Source: CAWCTD01 sp963798455 (GTDB taxonomy: Bacteria > Acidobacteriota > Terriglobia > Bryobacterales > Bryobacteraceae). Taken from it: 64,000 bases of DNA. The stretch lies in the NCBI GenBank assembly GCA_963798455.1, contig CAWCTD010000004.1, forward strand, positions 1,485,788-1,549,787. The letters are read 5' to 3'. Positions within the stretch are counted from its first letter, which is position 1. Each line of letters opens with the position of its first letter. The notes under the pieces are model-generated. The model had not been told where the DNA came from, made no database searches, and saw only the letters and a program-made list of their open reading frames with translations. The translations under genes and the position numbers were made by a program. Of this stretch, positions 7,806 to 16,860 are shown in pieces.

Positions 7806-8960
7806 CTACTTGTTAGATGCCTGGCGCTTGTGCCAGTCTTCAGTGTACAAGTTGAAATGCGTCTTCTGGCGAGGATGCTCGGCTATGAAATCCTCCCGCA
7901 GTTCGACGCCGAGCCCCGGCCGGTCCGGAAGGCTGAAGCAGCCGTCGACTACCTCCGGGTAGACGTCCACAGCCTGTTTGACCCAGGCATCCGCAAAGTC
8001 GTTGAAATGCTCCTGGATCTTGAAGTTCGGCATGCCGGCGTCCAGGTGCAGCATGGCCGCCGTGCCCACCGGGCCGCAAACGTTGTGCGGCGCGACCAGG
8101 ACGTAGTACGCGTCGGCCCAGGCGGCCAGCTTGCGCGCCTCGGTCAAGCCGCCGAAATGCGTCGGATCCATTTGGATGATGTCGCAGGCTTGAAGCTCGA
8201 ACAGCTCGCGGAACTCGTAGCGGGTGTGGATCCGCTCGCCGGTGGCCACGGGGGAACGCACGGCCTCCGCCACTTTCTTCAGCGCCTTCAGGTTCTCCGG
8301 CGGGACAGGCTCTTCCAGCCACCCCGGCCGGAACGGTTCCAGCTCGCGGGCAATCTCGATGGCGGTGGCCGGGTTGAAGCGGCCGTGCATCTCGATCAGG
8401 ATGTCGAAATCGGGGCCGGCGGCGTGGCGCACGGCTTCCACCAGGGAGATGGAGCGGAGCTTCTCCTCGCGCTCCAACTCGTAGAATCCGCCGCCAAACG
8501 GGTCCAGCTTGGCGGCTTTGTACCCCCGCTCGACCACGCGCCGAGCCGCCTTGGCGAACTCCTCGGGCGTGCGTTCCACGGTGTACCAGCCGTTGGCGTA
8601 GGCCTTGATCTTCTCCCGGACCGCGCCTCCCATCAGGCGATAGACGGGCTGATTCAGCGCTTTCCCGACGATGTCCCAACAGGCCATTTCGATCAGCGCG
8701 ATGGCGGTCATGACGATCTCGCCGGCCCGGCCGAAGTCGCCGAGGTACATGGTGTGGACGATCTTTTCGAGGTTAAACGGGTCCTGTCCCAGCGCGTACC
8801 GGGGAATCGCTTCGCCGAGGTACCCCAGAAGTCCTTCGGTGCGGTTCACGATGCGGGCTTCGGCGACACCGTGCAGCCCCTCATCTGTCTCAACCACGAC
8901 GAAGGTGAGGTCGCGCCACGGCGTGCCCATGACAAGCGTGCGAACGTTGGTGATCTTCAT
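7806..8960 (-). CDS. Enolase-superfamily sugar-acid dehydratase (galactonate dehydratase-like)
   Basis: A 384-residue mandelate racemase/muconate lactonising family enzyme. The N-terminal capping domain starts MKITNVRTLVMGTPWRDLTFV. The TIM-barrel carries the three metal-ligand sites IEMHGRFN, WLEEPVPPENL and ATGERIHTRYEF, and a histidine after the last strands in LVAPHNVCGPVG. These enzymes remove water from sugar acids such as D-galactonate or gluconate. The substrate cannot be read from the sequence. It lies upstream of acs on the same strand, so a role in feeding sugar-acid carbon into central metabolism is plausible. ATG 8960 overlaps no other gene; DUF2905 is divergent. Confidence 0.85.
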   Translation of the reverse strand: MKITNVRTLVMGTPWRDLTFVVVETDEGLHGVAEARIVNRTEGLLGYLGEAIPRYALGQDPFNLEKIVHTMYLGDFGRAGEIVMTAIALIEMACWDIVGKALNQPVYRLMGGAVREKIKAYANGWYTVERTPEEFAKAARRVVERGYKAAKLDPFGGGFYELEREEKLRSISLVEAVRHAAGPDFDILIEMHGRFNPATAIEIARELEPFRPGWLEEPVPPENLKALKKVAEAVRSPVATGERIHTRYEFRELFELQACDIIQMDPTHFGGLTEARKLAAWADAYYVLVAPHNVCGPVGTAAMLHLDAGMPNFKIQEHFNDFADAWVKQAVDVYPEVVDGCFSLPDRPGLGVELREDFIAEHPRQKTHFNLYTEDWHKRQASNK

Positions 8961-9030
8961 TGGGCTGCGTTTGCTTCCAGAGACTGGCGATTATCTCACA
9001 CGAGTGGCGGGCGCGTGTATCCTGAGTGGT

Positions 9031-9249
9031 ATGCAGCAGCTTGGCCGTACCCTTATCCTGGTCGGGGCCGTGCTGGTTTGCGCGGGGTTGCTGTTCACTT
9101 ACGGAGGGCGCCTCCCGTTGCGAATCGGACGGCTGCCGGGCGACTTCGTGGTCCGCGGGAGGCATTCCGTGTTCTACTTCCCGCTCATGACCTCTATCCT
9201 GATCAGCCTGCTGCTGTCGTTCCTGTTCTGGCTCATGGGCAGGCGGTGA
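9031..9249 (+). CDS. DUF2905 small membrane protein, 72 aa
   Basis: ATG 9031 begins MQQLGRTLILVGAVLVCAG, the typical DUF2905 start. Two membrane helices (about 5-24 and 50-69) flank the family's conserved middle GRLPLRIGRLPGDFVVRG and the aromatic FYFPLMTS. The function of the family is not known. The longer open frame to the left runs antisense through the dehydratase gene and is not coding. Confidence 0.85.
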   Translation: MQQLGRTLILVGAVLVCAGLLFTYGGRLPLRIGRLPGDFVVRGRHSVFYFPLMTSILISLLLSFLFWLMGRR

Positions 9250-9316
9250 CGGGGCAGACGATCGCTTTCCGTCGTCTGCCGCCCGCAGCCCACACACAAC
9301 GATGGCCCGCGCCACA

Positions 9317-9853
9317 CTACCGCACGGGACCGATCTTGTCCGGGGGCCAGTAGACGAATACCGCCTTGCCGTAGATGTAGCGCCTTTGGACCTGGCCCCA
9401 GGAGCGGCTGTCGCTGGAGGAGGAGCGATGGTCTCCCAGAACGAAGTAGGAGTCGCTCTTCACTCTCAGCTCCGGCATGGAGACGGTGTCGCGGTACTGG
9501 GGCGGAACATAGTCCTCCTGAAGCTTCCGGCCGTTCACATATACGACACCGCGGTCGATCCTGACCACATCTCCGGGCAGACCAATCACGCGTTTGATGT
9601 ACGAGTTGCCGGGTCCCCCCGGGAACCAGAACACCACGAGGTCGTCGCGCTCTATTTTTTCAATGCCCAGGCGGTAGGTGAACTTGTTGATGAAGATCCG
9701 TTCCTGGTCCACCAGCCCGGGCATCATGCTGGTCCCTTCGACCTGGACCGGCTGATAGATGAACAGGATAACGACGGCGGCGATGAGCAGTGACAGCAGC
9801 AGATCCCGCGCCCAGGCCCGCATCACGGAAGAACCGGACTTCTCGCGCTCCAA
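9317..9853 (-). CDS. lepB: Signal peptidase I
   Basis: Inner-membrane serine protease that removes signal peptides from exported proteins. The 178 residues hold one N-terminal membrane helix (about 15-33), the catalytic serine in VEGTSMMPGL (Ser42), the general-base lysine in SYIKRVIGLPGD (Lys87) and the box E motif GDHRSSSSDSRSWG. This is the compact single-helix form. Many exported proteins in this window carry its kind of cleavage site. The YdcF-like gene lies 62 bp upstream on the same strand. Confidence 0.95.
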   Translation of the reverse strand: MEREKSGSSVMRAWARDLLLSLLIAAVVILFIYQPVQVEGTSMMPGLVDQERIFINKFTYRLGIEKIERDDLVVFWFPGGPGNSYIKRVIGLPGDVVRIDRGVVYVNGRKLQEDYVPPQYRDTVSMPELRVKSDSYFVLGDHRSSSSDSRSWGQVQRRYIYGKAVFVYWPPDKIGPVR

Positions 9854-9915
9854 AACGGCAAATCTCCCTCTACAGTTATAGGATTGAAAGCGGCGCCCTC
9901 AGGTTTCATGCCCTT

Positions 9916-10503
9916 TCAGAATCTGATCCCTATCTCCCACAACAGGTAGCCTACGGATTGACGAAAGTAGAGCCACCACTGGCTCCACCCCTCAGCCGGT
10001 GGTGAGGGCCGGGGCGAGCCGTAGACCCTGACCCCCTGCTCGGCCAGCATGCTCTTGGCCCGAAAGATATGGTAGCCGTCGCTCACCAGGATACAGGAGC
10101 CGAGTCCCATTCTGTGCATGATCTCGGCCACCGCAGTCGTGCTTTGCGCAGTAGTGGCCGCCTCCGGTTCCACGATGATGGCCTCCGAGGGAACGCCGTT
10201 GACCACCAGATAAGCGCGGCCGACCCCACCCTCCGTGTAGTGCGGGTCACCACCGGCCCCGCCTGTCGTCAGGATGCGGGGCGCCAGCCCTCGGCGGAAA
10301 AGGTCCAGAGCATGGTCCAGCCTGGCTTTGAACACCGGCGATGGACGCCCCCTGTACTCGGCGGCGCCGAGGACCAGGATTACGTCCGCGGCATGCGCCT
10401 CCTCGATGGTCGATTGCAAGCGGATCTGCCGGGCCACGCCGTAAAGGTGCGCGCCGAGCACGACCAGGGCCAGCAGGGGCAGAATCCACTTGAGCCGTCT
10501 CAT
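9916..10503 (-). CDS. YdcF/SanA-like DUF218 protein
   Basis: The N-terminus is a single membrane anchor (LKWILPLLALVVLGAHLYG). The DUF218 fold follows: DVILVLGAAEYRGRPSP, then LDHALDLFRRGLAPRILTTGGAG, then SEAIIVEPEAATTAQST and CILVSDGYHIFRAKSMLAEQG. Members are envelope proteins; E. coli YdcF binds S-adenosylmethionine and SanA affects vancomycin sensitivity. No substrate can be assigned here. It probably faces the periplasm. Length (195 aa) is normal for the family. Confidence 0.85.
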   Translation of the reverse strand: MRRLKWILPLLALVVLGAHLYGVARQIRLQSTIEEAHAADVILVLGAAEYRGRPSPVFKARLDHALDLFRRGLAPRILTTGGAGGDPHYTEGGVGRAYLVVNGVPSEAIIVEPEAATTAQSTTAVAEIMHRMGLGSCILVSDGYHIFRAKSMLAEQGVRVYGSPRPSPPAEGWSQWWLYFRQSVGYLLWEIGIRF

Positions 10504-10560
10504 GGTGCGGTATGATGCTAAGCGTTCCGAGGTTCCTTAGACAGTCTACGACAGGCTGAA

Positions 10561-11355
10561 ATGGCAAAGGTGCAGAGGCTGACCAGCCCGGCGAACGGCT
10601 TGGTCAAGCAAGTCAGCAAGGCCGTGGCCGGCGGGGGCCTCACCCCGGAAGGCTACTGCATCGCGGAAACTTTTCACCTGCTGCAAGAGGCGCTTCGCAG
10701 CAGGTGCGAGATCAAACTCGTGCTGGCGTCGGAGTCGGCGCGGGCTAGAGCGGAACAGTGCCTGCGAGGCCGCCCGGAGTTGCGCCTTTTTGTGCTGCCG
10801 GACTCACTCTCGGAGCGCCTGTCCGCGACCGAGGCAGGCCAGGGGGTGACCACACTGGTGCGCCCGCCCGCCTGGACCCTGGACGATGTTTTCCGCGGCC
10901 GGCCGCTGGTGGTCGTCCTGGATGGCTTGCAGGATCCTGGCAACGCCGGCGCCATCGTCCGTGCCGCCGAGGCATTCGGCTCGAGCGGCTTGGTATTCCT
11001 CAAGGGCAGCGTTCACCCATACAATCCCAAGGCGGTGCGGGCCTCAGCCGGTTCCCTCTTCAGAGTTCCTATCCTGCACGGCGTGGAGGGCAGCCGTGTT
11101 CTGGCAGCCGCGGGCCAAAAGAAGCTGGCCATCTACGCCGCCTCTCCCGCTGGAGGCGTGCCAGCCGCCGAGGCGGACCTCGCCCAGGCTTGCATGATCG
11201 TCGTCGGGAGCGAAGGCCGTGGGTGGCGCCAAGACCTCTGGGTGGACGCGCGGAAGGTTCGCATACCAACCACTGAAGTGGAGTCGCTGAACGCGGCGAT
11301 GGCGGCGGGCATTCTGCTCTACGAAGCGAGGCGCCAGCGGGGGGACCATTTGTGA
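10561..11355 (+). CDS. TrmH/SpoU-family RNA 2'-O-methyltransferase
   Basis: Uses S-adenosylmethionine to methylate a ribose in rRNA or tRNA. The N-terminal RNA-binding domain (about 1-100) is followed by the SPOUT domain with motif 1 QDPGNAGAIVRAAEAFG, the central NPKAVRASAGSLFRVP, motif 2 VVGSEGRG and motif 3 VESLNAAMAAGILLYE, which form the knotted cofactor site. RlmB-like function on 23S rRNA is the usual assignment, but the target base cannot be told from sequence. ATG 10561 opens the frame. Its stop overlaps the GTG start of rarA (GTGA), so the two are translationally coupled. Confidence 0.9.
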   Translation: MAKVQRLTSPANGLVKQVSKAVAGGGLTPEGYCIAETFHLLQEALRSRCEIKLVLASESARARAEQCLRGRPELRLFVLPDSLSERLSATEAGQGVTTLVRPPAWTLDDVFRGRPLVVVLDGLQDPGNAGAIVRAAEAFGSSGLVFLKGSVHPYNPKAVRASAGSLFRVPILHGVEGSRVLAAAGQKKLAIYAASPAGGVPAAEADLAQACMIVVGSEGRGWRQDLWVDARKVRIPTTEVESLNAAMAAGILLYEARRQRGDHL

Positions 11356-12671
11356 GCTTGTTCGACACGACCCTCCCGGAGCGCGGCGGGACGCCCGGAT
11401 CGCCGCTGGCTGACCGGATGCGCCCGCGAAGCTTCGAAGAGTTCGTGGGCCAGGAGCACATCCTGGCGCCGGGCAAGCCCCTGCGAGTCAGGATCGAACG
11501 CGATGAATTGAGCTCCGCCATCCTGTGGGGACCGCCGGGGACCGGCAAAACAACGCTCGCCTTCCTGGTGGCGCGCATCACTCAATGTGACTTCGTGCCA
11601 TTCAGCGCCGTCCTCAGCGGCATCAAGGAGATCAAGGAGGTAATGGCGCAGGCGGAGCGGAGCCGCCGAACGGGCCGGAGAACCGTACTGTTCATAGACG
11701 AGATTCACCGCTTCAACAAAGCGCAGCAGGACGCTTTCCTGCCCTACGTGGAACGAGGCGACGTCATCCTGATCGGGGCCACCACCGAGAACCCTTCTTT
11801 CGAGGTCATCTCGGCGCTGCTGTCGCGGGCACAGGTATACGCCCTCCGCGCCTTGAGCGTGGACGAGGTGGTGACGCTGCTGAAGCGGGCGTTGCAGGAC
11901 CGAGAACGCGGGCTGGGGAACCTGGAACTGGAGGCGCCGGAGGAGTTGCTAGTGCAGATTGCCATCCACTCCGGCGGGGATGCTCGCGCCGCCTACAACG
12001 CACTGGAATCGGCGGCCGCCGCCTCCGGCGCGAAGCAGCTCTCCCGCCAAGCCGTCGAAGATGCCATCCAGCGGAAGGTTCTGCTGTACGACAAAGCCGG
12101 GGAGGAGCACTACAATCTGATCTCCGCCCTCCACAAATCGGTGCGGTCGAGCAACCCTGACGCCGCCCTTTACTGGCTTGCCCGCATGCTGGAGGCCGGT
12201 GAGGACCGGCTTTATATCGCCCGCCGGTTGATACGCATGGCGATCGAGGACATCGGCTTGGCCGATCCCCGGGCTCTGGAGCAAACCGTAGCCGCCATGC
12301 AAGCCGTTCATTTTCTTGGGGTTCCGGAGGGTGACCAAGCACTCGCCCAAGCCGCGATCTATGTTGCTCTGGCCCAAAAGTCGGATGCGGCCTACCAGGC
12401 TTTGAACCGCGCACAGGCGGAAGTGCGGGAGGGGATGCCGGAGCCGGTCCCCCTGCACCTCAGGAATCCCGTGACCCGGCCCATGAAGCAGTGGGGCTAC
12501 GGGGCGGGCTACCAGCATGCCCACAACTTCGAGGACGCAATCACGGACATGCCTTGCCTGCCGCCCTCTCTTGAAGGGAAGCAGTTCTATTTCCCGACGG
12601 ATCGGGGCCTGGAAAAGAGAATTCGTGAGCGCCTCGATGAGCTGCGCAGAGCCAGGGGCAAGAGGGAATAG
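11352..12671 (+). CDS. rarA: Replication-associated recombination protein A (RarA/MgsA)
   Basis: AAA+ ATPase that acts at stalled replication forks with RecA and SSB. Starts at GTG 11352, overlapping the methyltransferase stop. Visible elements are the N-terminal RPRSFEEFVGQEHIL, Walker A GPPGTGKTT (60-68), Walker B LFIDEIHRFNKAQQD, sensor 1 GATTENPSFEV, sensor 2 in SGGDARAAYNALE, and the C-terminal clamp-loader-like tetramerisation region (YWLARMLEAGEDRLYIARR and DIGLADPRAL). Length (439 aa) is typical. It may act with either of the two RecA proteins encoded in this window. Confidence 0.95.
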   Translation: MSLFDTTLPERGGTPGSPLADRMRPRSFEEFVGQEHILAPGKPLRVRIERDELSSAILWGPPGTGKTTLAFLVARITQCDFVPFSAVLSGIKEIKEVMAQAERSRRTGRRTVLFIDEIHRFNKAQQDAFLPYVERGDVILIGATTENPSFEVISALLSRAQVYALRALSVDEVVTLLKRALQDRERGLGNLELEAPEELLVQIAIHSGGDARAAYNALESAAAASGAKQLSRQAVEDAIQRKVLLYDKAGEEHYNLISALHKSVRSSNPDAALYWLARMLEAGEDRLYIARRLIRMAIEDIGLADPRALEQTVAAMQAVHFLGVPEGDQALAQAAIYVALAQKSDAAYQALNRAQAEVREGMPEPVPLHLRNPVTRPMKQWGYGAGYQHAHNFEDAITDMPCLPPSLEGKQFYFPTDRGLEKRIRERLDELRRARGKRE

Positions 12672-12797
12672 GGCCCTCCGGATGTGCGGGTTAGTAAGGA
12701 TAGTTCAGTACGGGATGCCTACCCGGATTGTGACTATCCTCCTATTGCCCGCAGGGGGGAAATGACCGACCATGAGGGCTAGGGAGGATCGAACGAG

Positions 12798-13175
12798 ATG
12801 CTGGCAGGAATGCACGGAGGGCAGCCGCTAATGAACGCCCCAGGCGAGAGACGCGCCAATGACCGCTTTCCAATTGTGAGAGATGTGCGGTACAAGGTAG
12901 TCAGCGGCAGAGGCGACCCCGAGTGCGGCGTCGGAAAGACCGTAGACGTCAGTAGCAGGGGGGTGCTTTTCACGGCCCAGAAGCCGATTCCTCCCGGCAA
13001 GCGGCTGGAACTGGCCATCAGTTGGCCGGCTCAACTGGACGGCAAGTGCGCCCTCAAACTCGTAGCCCGGGGGAGGATCACCCGGTGCCGCGGCAGCGAA
13101 GTCGCCGTGGAGATCGACAAGTACGAATTCCGAACCCAGGGCTCGCGCGGCCTGACGACAGCAGAGAGATTCTGA
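12798..13175 (+). CDS. PilZ-domain protein
   Basis: Likely cyclic di-GMP-binding protein. The RxxxR motif reads RANDR near residue 19, and the second motif DVSSRG (D/NxSxxG) comes about 35 residues later, followed by beta strands (GVLFTAQKPIPPGKRLELAI). ATG 12798 gives 125 residues, but ATG 12831 (MNAPGERRANDRF) has the better ribosome site (GGAGG 9 nt upstream) and fits the family's short N-termini. It is a stand-alone domain, so it probably works through a partner. The GGDEF protein at 51.9 kb is a possible source of the second messenger. Confidence 0.85.
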   Translation: MLAGMHGGQPLMNAPGERRANDRFPIVRDVRYKVVSGRGDPECGVGKTVDVSSRGVLFTAQKPIPPGKRLELAISWPAQLDGKCALKLVARGRITRCRGSEVAVEIDKYEFRTQGSRGLTTAERF

Positions 13176-13397
13176 CAAGACCCGCGAACAACTAGTCCGA
13201 GCGCTCCGCTCCATCGAATCGCCTACCAAGACTCATATCCCCACCTATGGGTGGTGGAAGACTGGCCACTCCCCTTCCGGCTAACCTGCTCAGATCAAAC
13301 GAGGTTCAGTTTGGCAGTCAAACTGCGAGATGGATGGCACCCGGAAGGCCAAAAGGGAAATCCCGGCATGATCGGCCTTCTATTGGAGGAGAGGCAT

Positions 13398-16300
13398 ATG
13401 AACATACGATCTATTCTGCCCCGGCTTTCGTTGTTAATCGCGGTTGCGATCTTCACGGCGATCCTCTACGGACAGGCCACCGATGGCAATCTCGTGGGCA
13501 CGGTTACCGATCCAAGCGGGGCCGTCGTTGTGGGTGCGAACATCACCGCGGCCAACAGGGACACCGGCGTGAAATACACGTCGGTGACCAACGCGGACGG
13601 GCAGTATCGCCTGAACAACATTCCGGTTGGCACCTACAGTGTTTCGGCCACCAAGACGGGGTTTGCCACCGCCACCACCGGCGGTGTCCAGTTGCAGTTG
13701 AACCACACCACGTCGATTAACCTGTCGCTGCAAGTGGGCGCTGTCGCCACTACTGTCGAAGTGACGGAAACGACGGCGGCCATCGACACATCCACGGCAC
13801 AATTGCAGACCACGTACGACTCTCGGGCGGCAGTCGAATTGGGGATGGCTGCCAGTTCGAAGCTGGTCAACGGATCGGGAATCTACAATCTGAGCCTGCT
13901 CTCGGCCGGTGTCGCTACGACCGGCGGCGTCGGCCAGGGAGTCGGTCCGAGTGTGGCGGGCCAGCGGGCAGACAGCAACGCCTATAACATCGACGGCGTG
14001 ATGAACGACAACCACTACAACCCTGCTCCGATGATGTATGTTTCGACGGAGGCCATAGCGCAGTTCAACCTGCTGCAAAACCAGTTCAGCGCCGAATACG
14101 GCGTCGCTTCCGGCGGGATATTTAATGCGATCGTCAAAAGTGGAACCAACCAGATTCACGGGTCGGTGTACGAGTATTTGGCGAACCGTAACTTGAACGC
14201 GGTGGACCAGACGGAGGTGCAGCAGGGCCTTCGGTCGAATCCCCGCTATGACAACAACCGGCTCGGCGGGACCGTAGGTGGCCCGATTATCAAGGACAAA
14301 CTTTTCTACTTTGGTAATTTTGAGTACAACCCGATCGGACAGGCCTCGCAACCTGGCCAGACCGTGTACGCGCCGACCTCCGCCGGGCTCGCGCTCCTCA
14401 ACGGCATGAGCAATCTCAGCAAGACGAATCTCGGGATCTTCACCAAGTACGTTCCGGTTGCTCCCGCCGCCGACCCGACCAATCCCATCACCGTGAATGG
14501 CGTGAACATTCCGGACGGGCCGCTCTCGTTCGCTTCGCCGAACTACAACAACAACTACAATATTGTGGGCTCGATCGACTGGAACATCAGCAATAAAGAC
14601 CAGGTGCGCGGCCGGTATCTGTACAACCGCACCAGGGGCTTGGATTTCTATGCGGCATTGCCCGTCTTCTACCAACCCGCGCCGGTCACCAACAACAGCA
14701 TCTCGGTTTCGGAATTCCACAATTTCTCGCCCAGCATGGAAAACGAGTTGCGCCTATCGTACCTCCGCGACAACCAGAATACCTCCGCCGGAAACTACCA
14801 GTTCCCCGGCCTGGACATGTTTCCGAATATCGCGCTCGACGATCTCCAATTGCAGATCGGACCGGATCCTAACACGCCCGCAGGGGACATCGAGAACCTG
14901 GCTCAGCTTCAGGAGAACCTCACCAAGACGTTGGGCCGGCATACGTTTAAGGCGGGTCTGAACGTGGCCGATTTGATCATGGCCGGATTCTTCGTGCAGC
15001 GCGCCCGCGGCGACTACGATTACGCCTCTCTCCAGCAGTATTTGCTCGACCAACAGCCGAGCGGCGGGAGCCTGAGCGGCGTATCCGGCGAGCGCAGCGT
15101 GGGAACCGCCAACGGCGTCCCCTTCGGTTTCGTGCAGTACGCGGGATTTGCCAACGACGACTTCCGGGTTCGCTCCAACCTCACGCTGAATCTGGGAGTG
15201 CGTTACGAGTTCGTCACCGTCCCGGTGGGTTCGCGCGCGCAGCAGTACAACGCGATCGCCAACGTCCCAGGCTTGATCACCTTCAATTCGCCGAAGTCGA
15301 CCAAGAACGACTGGTCGCCGCGCATCGGCTTTGCGTACTCGCCGGGCAAGAGCGGCGTATGGTCCATTCGGGGCGGCTTTTCCCGGTCGTTCAACAATAC
15401 CTACGTCAACCTCAACCAGAACGCCTCACCGCCGTACTATCAGACCACGGTGGATGTGAACGACGCCCACCCCGTTAGCAATTTCCTGCAAAACGGCGGT
15501 TTGCAGGCAGCCCCTACGAGTGCCGCACCCACGGCCGCCGAGGTGCGCGCCGCGACGGCGTCCTACACCTTCGACCAGACCCGGCCTTACGCGATCACCG
15601 CGAGCCTGGGAGTGCAGCGGGCTCTGGGGCGCAACTATACCATCGAGGCGCGGTATGTATACACCAAAGGCGTCCACCTCTGGAACCAGACCCAAATGAA
15701 TTACTATCCGCGGGTAACGGCCACCCGCTTTATTCCGACCTATCTGAGCACGCCCAGCGCCAGCCAGTTGGCCGCGAGCACCCTGACTCTGGGGAACTTG
15801 CAGTCCACGCCGCTTCCCGGCGCTACGGCTGCGCTCCCGTCCGACGTTCTGGGCCGCGGCTGGTTTCACGTCGAAAATAACGGGCTACCATCCCTGGGGG
15901 AACTCTCGGTACAACGGACTCGCCATTCAAGTGAACAAGCGCTACTCGCGCAACTTCTCCTTCAGTCTGGCGTACACCTGGAGCCACGCTTTCGACGATT
16001 CCACCGCGACCAACTTCTCGACCATCCTGTCGCCGCGCCGCGCCCAGGACTTCCAGAACCTGCGCGCGGAGTGGGCCTCCTCGGCGCTCGACCGGCGGCA
16101 CCGTTTCACGATCGCTCCGGTTTACGACTTCCAGCCGTTCCCGCACGGCAACTACCTGCTGAAGAACGTAGTCGGAAACTGGAACATCTCGATGACCTAC
16201 ACCTTCCAGTCTCCGGAATACGCTACCGTGCAGAGCGGCGTTGATTCGAACCTCAATGGCGACGGTCTCGACCGGTCGATCATCAATCCCAGCGGCGACC

Positions 16301-16725
16301 CGCGCACCGGCAGCGGCGTCACCCCGCTGAACGCGGCCGGCCAGGTGGTACCCGCCGGTGATGCTTCGATTGTGGCGTACGTGGCCACCAATCCAAAGGC
16401 GCGGTACATTACGGCTGGCTTGGGCGCCAGCCCCAACAGCGGACGCAATACCTTCCCGCTGGGCCATACCAACAACTTCGACGCTCAAATCAAGAAGCGC
16501 CTGGCATTCGGAGAAACCAAGAGTTTTGAAATCGGGGCTTCGGCTTCCAACCTGTTCAATCACTCGCAGTTCGTCGGCGGCTACATATCGGACGTTTCGT
16601 ACTTCCAGACGAACGCCGTAAGCCGCAACTTCCTGGTCCCGAGCAGTGTCTTCTTCGGCCGCTACGACCAGTTCCTCCCGAGCAACTCGCGAGAAGTGCA
16701 GATCGTGGCGCGGTTTGTGTTCTAA
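13398..16725 (+). CDS. Oar-like TonB-dependent receptor, frameshifted
   Basis: Outer-membrane receptor of the acidobacterial/myxobacterial Oar type, about 1,108 residues if the frameshift is repaired. ATG 13398 follows GGAGGAGAG. A signal peptide (MNIRSILPRLSLLIAVAIF, ending YGQ) leads to a carboxypeptidase-regulatory-like beta-sandwich (about 30-110, VTDPSGAVVVGANITAANRD), a plug domain with YNIDGVMNDNHY, and a long barrel ending IVARFVF. The frame changes once between about 15,877 and 15,906: upstream is frame 3, downstream is frame 1 and resumes at YNGLAIQVNKRYSRN. Both halves keep strong family sequence, so this is a fresh mutation or a base error. Clients of TonB at 3.8 kb; the cargo is unknown, often peptide or glycan. 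Confidence 0.88.
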
Positions 16726-16753
16726 CCGATTCCAAGTTTAAGTAGTCGTTTTC

Positions 16754-16788
16754 GAGGCGCTCGCTACGGCGGGCGCCTCTCTTTTTTG
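16754..16788 (+). terminator. Rho-independent terminator after the Oar gene
   Basis: GAGGCGC (16754-16760) pairs with GCGCCTC (16773-16779), with a GC-rich 12-nt loop, followed at once by TCTTTTTT. It stands 28 bp after the Oar stop codon. Confidence 0.85.
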
Positions 16789-16860
16789 GCTCGAGCTCCC
16801 GGCGAGCGAGCCAGGCCGCGGCCCGCCCTCCCTTATAATTGAGTAGGGTCGTTTGCCCCC

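Noticed and set aside
6537..9353. A very long plus-strand open frame (938 codons)
   Set aside because: It runs antisense through acs and the dehydratase, whose own frames carry clear motifs. Its product is Arg/Gly/His-rich with no domain, as expected for a mirror frame in GC-rich DNA.
13434..14720. A 428-codon minus-strand open frame
   Set aside because: It is the mirror of the Oar receptor gene, with Val/Arg/Gly-rich low-information sequence and no start context.
15877..15930. Programmed frameshift in the Oar gene
   Set aside because: No slippery heptamer with a following pseudoknot was found, and other genes show similar single-base changes, so an indel is simpler.
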